DNA from: Sipunculus nudus
Lineage: Eukaryota > Annelida > Sipuncula > Golfingiida > Sipunculidae
Length of the DNA: 64,000 nt
Assembly: GCA_026874595.1 (NCBI GenBank)
Contig: CM049309.1
Coordinates: 24,431,033-24,495,032 of the forward strand
Reading direction: 5' to 3'
The first letter of the stretch is position 1, and each line of letters begins with the position of its first letter. The notes below the pieces were generated by a model. That model was not told the DNA's origin, did no database searches, and saw nothing but the letters and a program-made list of their open reading frames with translations. Both the position numbers and the translations under genes were made by a program. Below, in pieces: positions 25,840 to 37,311 of this stretch.

Positions 25840-26746
25840 TAGTGGTGGGAGTCGGTTCCTTTTTCATAATCGATCATCGCTTTGAGCAAACCGATTGATG
25901 ATCGATTATGAATCGGTTCACACAAATCTATGCAATTATCAAAGAAATATGTTATTATCTGTGAAACTGTGCCTGCGTTTCCCCGGCATATATTCTCCTC
26001 TCGGGCACGAGTGTAACGATCCTTCCACATAGAAAGACACAATTGGGCTCATTTTAAGGCTCAATTTAAACGATCTTCAACGTCGGGTAATATCTTCAAT
26101 ATGGGAATTAAGAGCATCTAAGAATTTTAGGCCTCTAGAGGAGCTGTTTTTCTTGCACATGAAGGCGGAATTTACGGGCCCAGGTGCGTTTGGGGCTGAT
26201 CTTACCCAAAAAAAAAATTTGCAGACTAGTCAAAAAAAAAAAAGAATTCCAGCCGAAATCCAAATACTCGACGGGTTAGCCCCAACAAAGAATTTTCTAA
26301 GGACGGCCTTAACAGCGGCACCTGGCATTGGTTGAATTGATTATTTCTAAGAGAATCTCGCAAAATTGGCATAGACCTGGAGAATTTATGGAGTATTTTA
26401 ACGCCATCCCGGCCATATTTTGCAATATACATCTCGTAAAAAAACACTAATTCTGCAGCTCCATGCGAGTTCACTGTTAATAAATTTAATAATTCATCCA
26501 TTTTCGCATCTACCGTGTCATACTCAGTTACATACGGAAGTTATTTGGGCACACAGACTCATTATATGAAGCGCGGAATGTGGTAAAAAATGGAAGAATA
26601 ATTTTTTGCCTATAACATAAAGGCATTCTGGAAAGAAAACAATCATTATTATGATGTAATCGATAGTTGCCTTTGGTAATTGAGCGCTTGAAAGTAGCAG
26701 CAAACCGAATGACTTTCGATAAAACTCGATGATCGGCCCACTACTA
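25840..26746. mobile_element. hAT-like MITE with perfect 8-bp target duplication
   Basis: The terminal inverted repeats are TAGTGGTGGG and CCCACTACTA (one mismatch). They are flanked on both sides by the identical 8-mer ATTGAAAT (25832-25839 and 26747-26754). Subterminal CGATCATCG/CGATGATCG repeats are present. The TAGTGGTGGG-type ends and 8-bp duplication are typical of hAT elements. The 907-bp body has no transposase-like frame, so it is non-autonomous. Confidence 0.85.
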
Positions 26747-26754
26747 ATTGAAAT

Positions 26755-28455
26755 TTTGCTAAAAGTGTCTTTTTCATTAGCACTTCCGATGTTAAAATCC
26801 TGTAAAATTTGTTTACTGCATTTTCAAATGAAAGTGTTAATTGCTGAGCTATGTTTTATTATGTTAATTTTTTCTGCTTTCTTCTGTTTGATTTCCCTAT
26901 AGAGGCGATGGATGAAAGAAATTTAGCTATTATGTCTGGTATCAAATTTGGTAAATTTTACGATCAACTTCACATTCATGTAAACCTTTGTTAATGAAGT
27001 TAGGAAATATCAGATTGTATTGCTGAAATTTAAAATACATGTACTGGTTACATGCATTTGAACACCATGCGTGTTTCCAAGGAAAATCGTATCCATAAAT
27101 CATTTAAACTACATGCAAGCATGACAGGATACGCACATATGTAGAAGCTCATACGTGTTTGATGTACAGATTCTTTGCTTCTTTTGCCATAAGGTGATGG
27201 CTTTCACACTGTATGCTGGCATGAAGACAGAAACAGCACATTTTAGAGGAGCATAACACGTTGCTGTATGCTACTTTTGTGCTATGGTTATGAATGCATG
27301 ATATACTCAACATACATGTAGATACCTTTGCAGATTGCTAATATTGTGATGTTATGATGATGCTCGTACGAAATAAGAAACATGTATCAGTAAAATATCA
27401 CTACGTTTTGCTGTGATGCCATTTTCGTGATATAAAAATTTTTCGAATTTAACGAGTTGGAATTCATTTTGCATGATGTGTTGGTGTCAACAAAATACTT
27501 TCATTTGCTAACGGTGTGCATACTTGTAGATTCATGTAGTTCATACATGTATTATTAGAATATTTACCACATGTATCAAACTTTAGGGGTCAGTGCTGCC
27601 CGTGTTCAAGCCAGCTATCGTTGAAGTTTCAGGGATGTATGATGAGGGAATGAAAAAGCAAGGCGCAAGATAGAATTTCGAAGGTTGAAAAAATATAAAA
27701 AAACCCTTAGGTTCCAGACATACATTTTGTCTTCCTCACCTAGATTATATCAAAATTCAGTACAAAGTTTGGTTTGGGTTTTCATTGACTTGATTGGTGA
27801 ATGTAACGGTTCTGTGCTTTAAGCTGCTGTGCTAAGAATTTTCTCTTTAGGTCAGCTTAATTCCCATATGCAGAATGTTTGGGAAACTTTTATTTCATAC
27901 CACATGCGCATGCTTCATCAAGTGAACATGTATCAATGAGAATAGACTAACCCTGAATATTTTTCCTGAATATTATCACTGCTGAAGAGAATAGTTTATT
28001 ACATAAAATTTTGTAATATTTCCATCAATTTTTTATTTCACTTATGCCTGAATATTTTCTTTTAGATTTAACAGGACAATAGTGTTTTCTTCTGGTAAAT
28101 CACACACAATTCCAATTTACTAACTATCGGTTCTGTTTGTCTTAGGTGCAAAGCTCAGTGCGATCTACAATTTTGCATCATGTGCACACGGTGTTAATTT
28201 TTTTTCAAATAAATGTAGTAAATATTTTTGTAATTATATTTATAAATACTTGTAAGTAATATAAAATGTGTGCATTATGTAAGCAAATGAAGTATTTTAA
28301 GCAGTAACGGTAAATGCAAAGGCAATGTCAGCTAATTGGTAAGGATAATATTACCATATCATCAAAGTAGCGGGTAAATTACAAACTACACAAGTATCTG
28401 CAAATTTGCTGATTCCGCATGCACAATCACCACATTACAAATATAGCATATCAAG
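26755..28455. other. Non-genic stretch; nothing recognised
   Basis: AT-rich sequence without a credible exon or element end. Confidence 0.4.
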
Positions 28456-28660
28456 GGGTAGGGCGTCGCCTAGTCGTTACAGCTTTGGACATCGGAGTTG
28501 TAGGTCCCCACTTCGAACCCCGTTCAGTAGGGATGGTTAGAATCAGAAGTCAATGAGAACCACTAAAACCCACTCCCATAGCAACACCGATTATAGAACC
28601 TTCGTCGCCAGTGGAGAGAGCCGAGCGTTTTATACCACTATATACACTGAAAGAGACAGT
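28456..28660 (+). repeat. tRNA-derived SINE candidate
   Basis: The head resembles a tRNA promoter: GGGCGTCGCCTAGTCGTTAC (A-box region), then CCACTTCGAACCCCG (B-box region) about 40 nt later. It does not fold as a proper tRNA, so a SINE head is likelier than a gene. Confidence 0.45.
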
Positions 28661-28789
28661 GTTCAAATATTTGAAATAATCATATATATTAAATTTCAGC
28701 ACAGGATTCAACAAACAAGTTTTCCGTTCCATGTGCATGAAAAAGTCAATTAAGCACAATTAAAATACCAATGGAACCAGATTTCATTC

Positions 28790-29191
28790 ACAGAGTCATT
28801 ATACTGACTTGAAACCAATATAAATGAATTTCTCGACCCCAAAAACATAGAAATAGTGCACTTGCAATACATTCTAGGACAAATAACACCGCATATATTG
28901 TTATTTCATAATCCGGCGGCCATCTTGTCCGCCATCTTGGATTTCGACCAAGATATTCTGAGTTCCGCTTGCCCTCATATCTGGAAATACTGAGTATGGT
29001 CTGGACTACTATTTTTCCAAGTTTCATTCTTCTTTTACTTTTTACACAATTCTTTTACGTATGCAGCTTAATCGCTGACCTAATGGGAATATTACCGAAC
29101 TCTTGTTATAAAAACAAAAAGATGAGTACCTGGAGAGGTTTTGAACCTCAAAAATTGAAATTCTTGGCCCAAAAAACATAAAAATCGAGTA
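28790..29191 (-). repeat. Inverted copy of repeat R plus the left half of a second, interrupted copy
   Basis: 28790-29070 matches 24590-24965 in reverse, including CATCTTGGATTTCGACCAAG. From about 29143 a second copy starts (TTCTTGGCCCAAAAAACATA). It is cut at 29191 by the CAGTGGAACCCC terminus and continues at 45900. Confidence 0.65.
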
Positions 29192-29810
29192 CAGTGGAAC
29201 CCCGCCTTGCGACCACCCCACAATTGCGACCACCCCACAATTACGACCATTTTGCTTGGTCCCGAATTTTTTTTAGTTCATTTATGTTTAAAAATGACTC
29301 AAAATTACGACCACCCCTGAATTCAGAATTACGACCAGATTTCCTGGCCCCAGCGCTAATGCGACCCCGCTAATGCGACCACCGCCGAGAAGTACTGAAA
29401 CAACATTTGTCACGAGTCGATGGCTGCGTCTTGTCACAAGCGCCTTAACGAAAGATCAAAGCGGATAACAAGGTTTCTTAACCGAGTGTGAATCTGGTCC
29501 CGCATATCTTCCCGACTCGGTGTCTTCGCTGAGACTCTTTGAGGTGTAGGTTATAAATCAAAGAGGGTAACCATCGGCCAGATTACTCAATGAGCCGGTC
29601 TGACCTGGGGTCAGATGCTAATTGCCCCTCAGTGATCACCTGTATTACAGCTACCCTAAGTGTGGGGTTGCGGGCTTAATATTTCAACTCATCACATATT
29701 GTTCGATCCTCACTGGTAAAATTAACGACCTGGTTAATCCTAAATGTGTTCATACCTTTCTGACACTGAGTATTGAGCAGTCAGTAAAATGTATAAATAA
29801 AGCTTGCATT

Positions 29811-29832
29811 GGGGGGGGGGGGGGGGGGGGGG
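29811..29832 (+). repeat. Poly(G) tract
   Basis: A run of about 22 G within the left arm of the pogo-like element. Confidence 0.9.
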
Positions 29833-29927
29833 AATCCCCCACATTAACTTGCCTTTTCTGATAGATCGTTGTCAGTTTATTTCTCTACTGGTTAAGTTTG
29901 CATTTAAATTGCTTGCTGTTAGGCAAC

Positions 29928-30088
29928 CATGCCTCTGAAAGAGCTCTACTTGAAGGATAAAGTGGCGTTAATCAAGGCGGCAACACCACGCGCAGTCAGC
30001 ACCAAATGGCTCAGCAGTCGGGAAAACTCAAGTGCACGCAATATATGCTCAAGCGGAAGGCTAAATGACAGCAACGTATTATGTTCAA
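29928..30088 (+). pseudogene. Remnant of a pogo/Tigger transposase N-terminal helix-turn-helix
   Basis: ATG at 29928 starts MPLKELYLKDKVALIKAA, which resembles the opening of CENP-B/Tigger DNA-binding domains (K-x-L-(T)-L-x-x-K-x-x-(I)-I-K). About 20 codons in, the resemblance moves to another frame, where MAQQSGK..CTQYMLKRKAK recalls the GKTQ...ILKRKA second helix region. A frameshift has therefore broken it, and the rest was lost or displaced by the element cluster that follows. It lies 0.74 kb inside the CAGTGGAACCCC terminus, as expected for an element of this group. Short and diverged, so the call is moderate. Confidence 0.45.
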
Positions 30089-30429
30089 TATGCATTCAAT
30101 AGGTTGTAATCGTATTGCCTTAGTGTTATTGCTTGCCGGAATCAAAGATTTCGGCAAGCATATTGCTCAGTTGCGTATGTCTGTTTGTTGCTTGCCGGAA
30201 GATTTCCGGCAAGCATGTTGGTCAGTTGCGTATGTCCATTTGTCTGTTTTTTGCTTGCCGGAATCAAAGATTTCGGCAAGCATATTGCTCAGTTGCGTAT
30301 GTCTGTTTGTCTGTTTGTCTGTTTATTTGTCTGCACTCTCCTGGCCACAATTTTGCCACAATCACCTTGAAACTTACAGCGATGATGAAAAACATAATTT
30401 CTAGGTGCCCTATTGTTTTTGGTTAAAAT

Positions 30430-30454
30430 AGGTCAAAGGTCAAGGTCAAGGTCA
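30430..30454 (+). promoter_or_regulatory. Four tandem AGGTCA half-sites in element leader
   Basis: AGGTCA occurs at 30430, 30437, 30443 and 30449. The first pair has one base between (DR1 spacing) and the next two are directly joined, giving TCAAGGTCA extended half-sites. The same cluster recurs in element V (about 42370), and shorter versions occur in the other leaders (about 32827, 34762, 37612, 40208, 40666). Confidence 0.4.
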
Positions 30455-30719
30455 CGACAGGTATGGTTAACGGTTTTTGCACTATAACTTCGCCATAAAT
30501 AGTTTTATCCACTTCTGCAATAGCTCATTTTTTTCGTCATCACCTGGCCTTTCTTTTGACATGTAGCTTACTTAAATTTGCTGTTACCATGGTTACGCAA
30601 TTTTGGGGAGAAATCATGGAATTTCCTGATATTTTTCAAATTTGCAGCAATCGTACTGATTCTGAGATATTTTATGTAACACAAGAATATCTCGAAATTG
30701 TTTTTTCAGATTTTGGAAA

Positions 30720-31204
30720 TGGCCGCCAGGGGGCGTTGCAGATGAAAAAACATGAAAATTTGTTTTGGTGCTATACCTCCAGAACTATTAAACATTGGGC
30801 CATTTCCATCACAGCACCTTCAACTGGGGTCCATGGGCTTATTTTTGCGCATAGGTGCCAAAGTGCGCTATTGCCAGATTTCTCTATTTTTGGGGTAAAA
30901 CTTTTGAATTTTGAAAATATGCAGTTTTCAGCTTCTAACTCTGTCAGTTTTTATGCTGGAGAGTTCAATTTTTTTGCATCTTGTAGCCCTTGGTGAGCTC
31001 TCGGTGATCCAATCAAAAATCTTGCAAAATCTCGCACCGTTTCTCGTCAAACGAGAGTCTTCGAGATTTCATTAAATATGACCTACAGGTTGCATTTTTT
31101 TAACAATGGCTTTGAAATTGATATATTTTGTGTTATTTATAAATATCTCGAAATCAGATTTTCATTTTTTGGAAATAGCCACCAGGGGGCGTGGTACCTG
31201 AAAC
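30720..31204 (+). promoter_or_regulatory. Two CTCF-like motifs (element I)
   Basis: TGGCCGCCAGGGGGCGTTG at 30720-30738 and TAGCCACCAGGGGGCGTGG at 31186-31204. Compared with the CTCF core as I remember it (TGGCCACCAGGGGGCGCTA), each differs at three positions, all outside the CAGGGGGCG centre. Binding is inferred, not shown. Confidence 0.5.
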
Positions 31205-33272
31205 ACTGTAACATATCATTTTTCTGCAATATCTAAAATAATTTTAAACATGGCACAATTTTTATCGTTGTATCTTAAACTAGGAACATTGGCTTATTCC
31301 TCCGCACATGTAGCTTTGTGCTGCCGTTACCATGGTTACCAAATTTGTGGGTTAAACTTGACGATCTGAAAATATGCAGTTTTTGGCTTCTATCTCGGTT
31401 AATATTTATGTTTCAAGGGTCTAGTTTTTTGCATAAGGCTGCTTCCCCTTGGTTCTAAGTCATTCAATTGCAAGTCTCGTCAAATTTCGCTCGGTTTATC
31501 GTCAAGCGAGAAAAAACGAGATTTCACGGAAATGCTTATAACTCGGCCACTTTTACAGCTACACAGGTCTAGTTTTCGGCATTTCATAAAATATGACCAG
31601 CTTGACACGCCAGAAAAGAAATCAGGCCAAATCTCGCACTATATCTCGTCAAGCGAGAAAAAAACGAGATATCATGGAAATGTTTATAACTAGGCGACTT
31701 TTACAGCTACTCAGGTCTAGTTTTTGGCATTTGGTAACATTTGGCCAACTTGACATAGTAAAACTGCGATACTTGGCGAAATCTCGCACGACATCTGGTC
31801 AAATGTGGAAAAACGAGATTTCACAGAAATGCATATAAGTCGGCGACTTTCACGGCTAGACAGGTCTAGTTTTTGGCATTCATTAACATTTGGACGGCTT
31901 GACATGACAAACCTGCAAGACTGGCCAAATCTCGCACCATATCTCGTCAAACGATAAAAAAGGAGATTTCACAGAAATGCTAATAACTCGGCAACTTTTA
32001 CAGCTAGACAGATGTAGTTTTCGCCATTTCATAACATTTAGAGAGTTTGATATGACAAATCTACAAGACTGGCCAAATCCTGCACCATATCTCCTCAAAC
32101 GAGAAAACACGAGAGTACACGGAAATGCTTATAACTCGGCGACTTTTACAGCTAGACGGATCTAGTTTTCGCCATTTCGTAACGTTTGGCCGTCTTGACA
32201 TAATAAAACTGCGCGTCTTGCCAAATCTCGTACTATATCTCGTCAAGCGAGAAAAAAACATGATTTCACGTAAATGCTGATAACACGGCGACTTTTGCAG
32301 CTAGTTTGTTGCTTGCCGAATTCAAAGATTTCGGCAAGCATGTTGGTCAGTTGCGTATGTCTGTTTGTCTGTCTGTCTGTTTGTTGGTTTGTTTGTCTGC
32401 ACTGTCCTGGCCACAATTTTGCCACAATCACCTTGAAACTTTCAGAGATGATGGAGAATTTCTAGGTGCCCTATTGTTTTTGGTTAAAATAGGTTAAAGG
32501 TCAAGGTCAAGGCCATCGAAAATCCTCGAAACCTTATTTTCCTCATAACTTGGTCAAAAATTGTCGTATCAACCTCCTTCTTACCCCATTTTGTTCGTCT
32601 TTCCATTGCCCATATCCTGGTATGATCAACCTTTGTTGGCCTTGTGTCACCTTGTCAGTATGTCTGTCTGTTTCAGGGTTGTTGTCAATTTTGTCAACGG
32701 CCTTGTTGTTCTTTCTGACATTTAGCACTCTCCTGCCCACAATTTTGCCACAATCACCTTGAAACTTTCAGATATGATGGGCAACCAAAATTCTAGGTGC
32801 CCTATTGTTTTTGGCCCAAATAGGTCAAAGGTCAAGGTCGAGGTCATCAAAAGTATACAAAACAGGTTTTTCTTCATATCTTTGTAACTGTTAGTCGTAT
32901 CTACTTGAACTATAGCTCATTTTAATCGTCATCCAATGGCCTTTCTTCTGGTGGGTACTTGACTCAAATTTGCCGTTTCCATGGTAACACATTTTCGGGG
33001 GAAAATTATCATATTTGAAAATCAATGGACTAATTTGTCAGTTTTAATGCTAGAGAGGTCTAGTTTTTTTCCATTAGGTTGCATTCGTTTAATACTACAT
33101 GATTTTATTAAAAGTCTGGCAATATCTCGTAAGATAGCTCATCAAACGAGATATTTCGAGATTTCATTAATCTTGCCCTGGAGGCCACAGTTTTGCAGGA
33201 ATTTTTTTAAAACTGATATATTTCAAGTCTTACCCTCGTATTTTAAATTTGTTTTTTTCATTTTTTTGGATA

Positions 33273-34280
33273 GGGCCGCTAGGGGGCGCTGGATGCGAAC
33301 CTCCCCAACATCATATATTTTGGCCATATCTCCAAAATTATAAGCCTCAATTACATAAACTATAGCTTATTTTCTTCCTCTGAGTCTTCTCCATAACCTG
33401 GTGTAGTCATCTGGTCACAATTTTGTGTCACTTTGTCAGTGTGTCTGTCTGTTTGATCGTTGTCCTCAAATTCGCCTGCTTGCTCTTGCGTCTCACATAT
33501 AGCATTCTACAGCCCACAGTTTTGAAAGAATCCTTTTGAAACTATTACATCTTAAGTCTTACACTAATATCTCGAAACCAATTTTTCATTTTCTGGATAT
33601 GGCCGCTAGGGGGCGCTAAACTCGAACCTCTCCCAACATATCATGCTTTGGCAATATCTCCAAAACTATAAACCTCAGTTATATAAACTGTAGCTTTTTT
33701 CTTCCTTTGAGTCTATTGCATACCTTGGAGTAGCCATCTGGACTCAATCTCGAGTCACTTTGTCAGTGTGTCTGTCTGTTTGTCAGTTGTTCTCAAATTC
33801 GCCTGCTTGCTGGTTCTTGCGTCTCACATATAGCATTCTATAGGCCACAGTTTTGATGGAATCCTTTTGAAACTATTACACCTTATGTCTTACACTAATA
33901 TCTCGAAATAAATTTTTCATTTTCCGGATATGGCCACTAGTGGGCGCTGCACACAACCCTCACACACATACCATTGTATTGGCCATATCTCTACACCCAA
34001 AGCCTCAGTTACATAAACTATAGCTTATTTTCTTCCTTTGAGTCTTCTCCATAACCTGATTAAGGCATGTGGTTTCAATCTTCTGTCACTTTCTCAGTGT
34101 GTCCATCTGTTTGTCCGTTATCCTCAAAATCGCCTGCTTGCTGGTTCTTACGCCTTACATATAGCATTCTACAGGCCACAGCTTTGACGGAATCCTTTTG
34201 AAACTGGGACATTTCATGTCATACTCTAATAATACGAAACGCGTTTGTCGTTTTTGGAATATGTCCGCTAGAGGGCGTTA
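33273..34280 (+). promoter_or_regulatory. Four CTCF-like motifs in ~330-bp tandem units (element I)
   Basis: GGGCCGCTAGGGGGCGCTG (33273), TGGCCGCTAGGGGGCGCTA (33600), TGGCCACTAGTGGGCGCTG (33931) and TGTCCGCTAGAGGGCGTTA (34262), spaced 327-331 bp, all on the + strand. Confidence 0.5.
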
Positions 34281-34629
34281 CAGTCGAACCTCCCAAGTAT
34301 ATCATTAATTCGCCATACCTCCAAAACTATTAATCTAAATTACATAAATTATAACTCATTTTCTTCCTTTGAATCTTCTCCATAACTAGGTTAAGTCATC
34401 TGGTGTCAATCTTGTCTCACAAAGTCAGTATGTCTGTCTGTTCGTCTTTTGTTGTCGGCTTTGTCTGCTTGCCTGTTCTTTTGTCTCATATGTCATTCTA
34501 CTGGCCACATATTCTCAGCAATGGCCCTGAGAGTCATTCCATTGATAGAAAACCGACAAAATGTTCTGTCTGTCCGTCTGTGTTTCACTTCTGATTTCCG
34601 GCAAGCGTTCGACCTATGGTCGTCTAGTT

Positions 34630-37311
34630 TGTTTTTTTGTTTGTTTTTTTGTGTGTTTGTCTGCGCTACTGGCCACAATTTTGCAGCAATCGACATGACC
34701 CTTACAGGGTTGATTGACAACCGAACACCCTGGAACCCTATTGTTTTTGGTCAACATTGCTCCAAGGTCAAGGGTCAAGGTCACGACAGGTGTGGTTAAC
34801 GGTTTTTGCACTATAACTTCGCCATAAAAAGGCTTATCCACTTCTGCAATAGCTCATTTTTTTCGTCATCACCTGGCCTTTCTTTTGATATGTAGCTTAC
34901 TTAAATTTGCCGTTACCATGGTTACATTTTTTGGGCAAAAATCATGGAAATTGGAAATAACACGACCATTTTTTTGTAACTTTGTCAGTTTTTAAGCTAG
35001 GCAGATCTAGTTTTCGGCATTTTGTTCCACATGACCAGCTTGACACGACAGAACTGAAAGTCACGCCAAATCTCGCGCCATATCTCGTCAAACGAGAAAA
35101 AACGAGACTTCGCGGAAATGCTTATAACTCGGCGACTTTTACAGCTAGACAGGTCTGGTTTTCGGCATTTCGTTCCACCAAACAAGCTTGACACGACAGA
35201 GCTGCAAGACAGGCCAAATCTCGCACCGTATCTCGTCAAACGAGAAAACACGGGATGTCACGGAAATGCTTATAACTGGGCCAGTTTTACAGCTAGACAC
35301 GTCTGGTTTTCGGCAATTAGTTCCACTAGACCAGCTTGACACGACAGATATGCAAGTCTGGCAAAATCTCGCACCGTATCTCGTCAAACGAGAAAACACG
35401 AAATTTCACGGAAATGCTTATAACTGGGCCAGTTTTACAGCTAGACACGTCTGGTTTCCGGCATTTCCTTCCACATGACCAGCTTGACACGATAGATGTG
35501 CAAGTCAGGCCAAATCTCGCACCCTATCTCGTCAAACGAGAAAACACGAGATTTCACGGAAATTCTTATAACTCGGCGAGTTTTACAGCTAGACAGGTCT
35601 AGTTTTCGGCATTTTCTTGCCTTGGTGCAAGGCTGAGAATTACACACCAGGTGACCCGGGCTCCATACTCAGCCTTGAGAATGTTCTTACGAAATATCGT
35701 AGCGGTCCTTCTGATGTATCAGAAGGAAAGAATAAAAGAGTAATTAAGAATAAGATGCAGCTTAAACTATGTTCACTCTACCTATATATCCTTTATATAT
35801 CAGTTTCCATACATGTGGAGTCTCCTGTTTATGTTATATATGATATAACAGCATTTTATCATGAAGAGAAGAGCAGAAGACCATCACTGACACAGCCATG
35901 TTGCTGAGGCATGAACTCTGGTCACCCATGACCTGACCTGTGACCTGACCTCTGGTGTACCAGAGTAATTTATTGCTAATAAATCTATTTAAAAAATCTT
36001 ATTTCATGAATAATACTTATGAGTAAATGATAATATATGGCTTCAATAAGTCCTTTATAAGTTTATGGCTATATCATTAAATGTTTTAACAAATTTGCCT
36101 ATGGAAGTTATGGAAATAATATTTACTATAATTTATTTGGAACAATAATCAGAGGACAACTTTTCTCATATCAATAAGGTCAAGGACAGGGTCATGTGAC
36201 AAAAGATAAACATGACCGCATGGCAGGCTAAAAAAAAACCCACAGGAGTTGAAATCTTAACAATTTCCTTATGAGGGCACTTCTACATAATTTATTTTTA
36301 CTCCAGAACAGTTTATTAGCCATTATTGGTAAGAAATTTGCTAAATTGCCTCCATTTTCTCTGTTTATTTTGCAAATATCCCAATATACCCCTGCTACGC
36401 TTTTCCATAAGAGGATCCCCATAACTGAAATCTCATTTCAGTTATGAACCCATAACAAGGCATTTTCTTTCACATGACCTGCTGGACATGACAGAACTGA
36501 AAGTCAGGCCGAATGTCGCACCGTATCTCGTCAAACGAGAAAACATGAGATTTCACGGCATTGGTTATAATTCGGCGAGTTTTACAGATAGACAGGTCTG
36601 GTTTTCGGCATTTTGTTCCACTAGACCAGCTTGACACGACAGACATGCATGTCAGGCAAAATCTCGCACCGTATCCCGTCAAACGAGAAAACACGAGATT
36701 TCACGGAACTGCAGCTAGACAGGTCTAGTTTTCGGCATTTAGTTCCACATGACCTGCTTGACATGACAGAACTCCAAGTCAGGCACAATCTCGCACCGTA
36801 TCTCGTCAAACGAGAAAACACGAGATTTCACCAAAATGCTTTTAACTCGGCGATTTTTACAGGTACGAAGGTCTAGTTTTCGGCATTGTGTCACATATGA
36901 ACTGCTTGATTAGATAAAAGCCATAAGTCTGCCAAAATCTCGCACCATATCTTGTGCAACGTGAACAAACGAGATGTCACTGAAATGCTCATAACTCGGC
37001 GCCTTTAACAACAAAGTAGTTCTAGTTTTCGGCATTTTGTCTAATATGACCAGCTTGACATGACAAACCTGAAAACGTCTCACTGCTTCTTGTCAAACGA
37101 GATTAACGGGATTTCATGAAAAAATTTTGAACTTGGTCCCTTTTACACTAGAAAGATATGCAGCTGTTAAAGGTCAGCATGCATAAATAAACATATTATC
37201 CGTTTCTGCTGCCCCCACAATGTTACTCATTCATATGACTGTTTCTACATGCACTCTCTATCTATCTGTCTGAATCATTTCCATTTCCGGCAAGCGCGTG
37301 ACCTCTGGTCA
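34630..37311 (+). mobile_element. Rolling-circle-like element II of the cluster
   Basis: It abuts the CTAGTT end of element I with no spacer and lacks the hairpin part of the 5' end. It contains the leader and about eight ~148-bp TCTCGTCAAACGAGA units, split by an 840-bp insertion (35619-36458). The 3' end is TTTCCGGCAAGCGCGTGACC then TCTGGTCAT, fused directly to the next TTGCTTGCCGG. Confidence 0.6.
35619..36458. mobile_element. 840-bp insertion with 11-bp target duplication
   Basis: It is flanked by identical GGCATTTTCTT at 35608-35618 and 36459-36469. It interrupts a TCTCGTCAAACGAGA-type unit that reads on cleanly on both sides. Near its right end is a perfect 12-bp stem, CATAACTGAAAT CTC ATTTCAGTTATG. 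No terminal inverted repeat or coding frame is seen. An 11-bp duplication suits a retroposon or a Mutator-like element, and I cannot decide between them. Confidence 0.65.

Larger units (their letters stand above)
30129..34629 (+). mobile_element. Rolling-circle-like element I of the head-to-tail cluster
   Basis: It opens with the hairpin TTGCTTGCCGG(AA)...(TT)TCGGCAAGCA at 30129-30160. Two more such 5' ends follow at 30188 and 30250, and one interrupts the body at 32309. The 3' end is TTTCCGGCAAGCG followed by CGACCTATGGTCGTCTAGTT. Internal blocks in order are: a leader with AGGTCA repeats (30331-30545), a CTCF-like motif block, about six ~148-bp units with TCTCGTCAAACGAGA, a second leader, and four ~330-bp CTCF-like units. 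No protein is encoded. Confidence 0.65.

Noticed and set aside
28456-28530. tRNA gene
   Set aside because: A- and B-box-like motifs exist but no cloverleaf can be formed; a SINE head is likelier.
30556-30996. 146-codon frame also found at 42496-42936
   Set aside because: Its conservation is explained by the recent duplication of elements I and V. It has no recognisable domain and includes a CTCF-like motif and low-complexity sequence.
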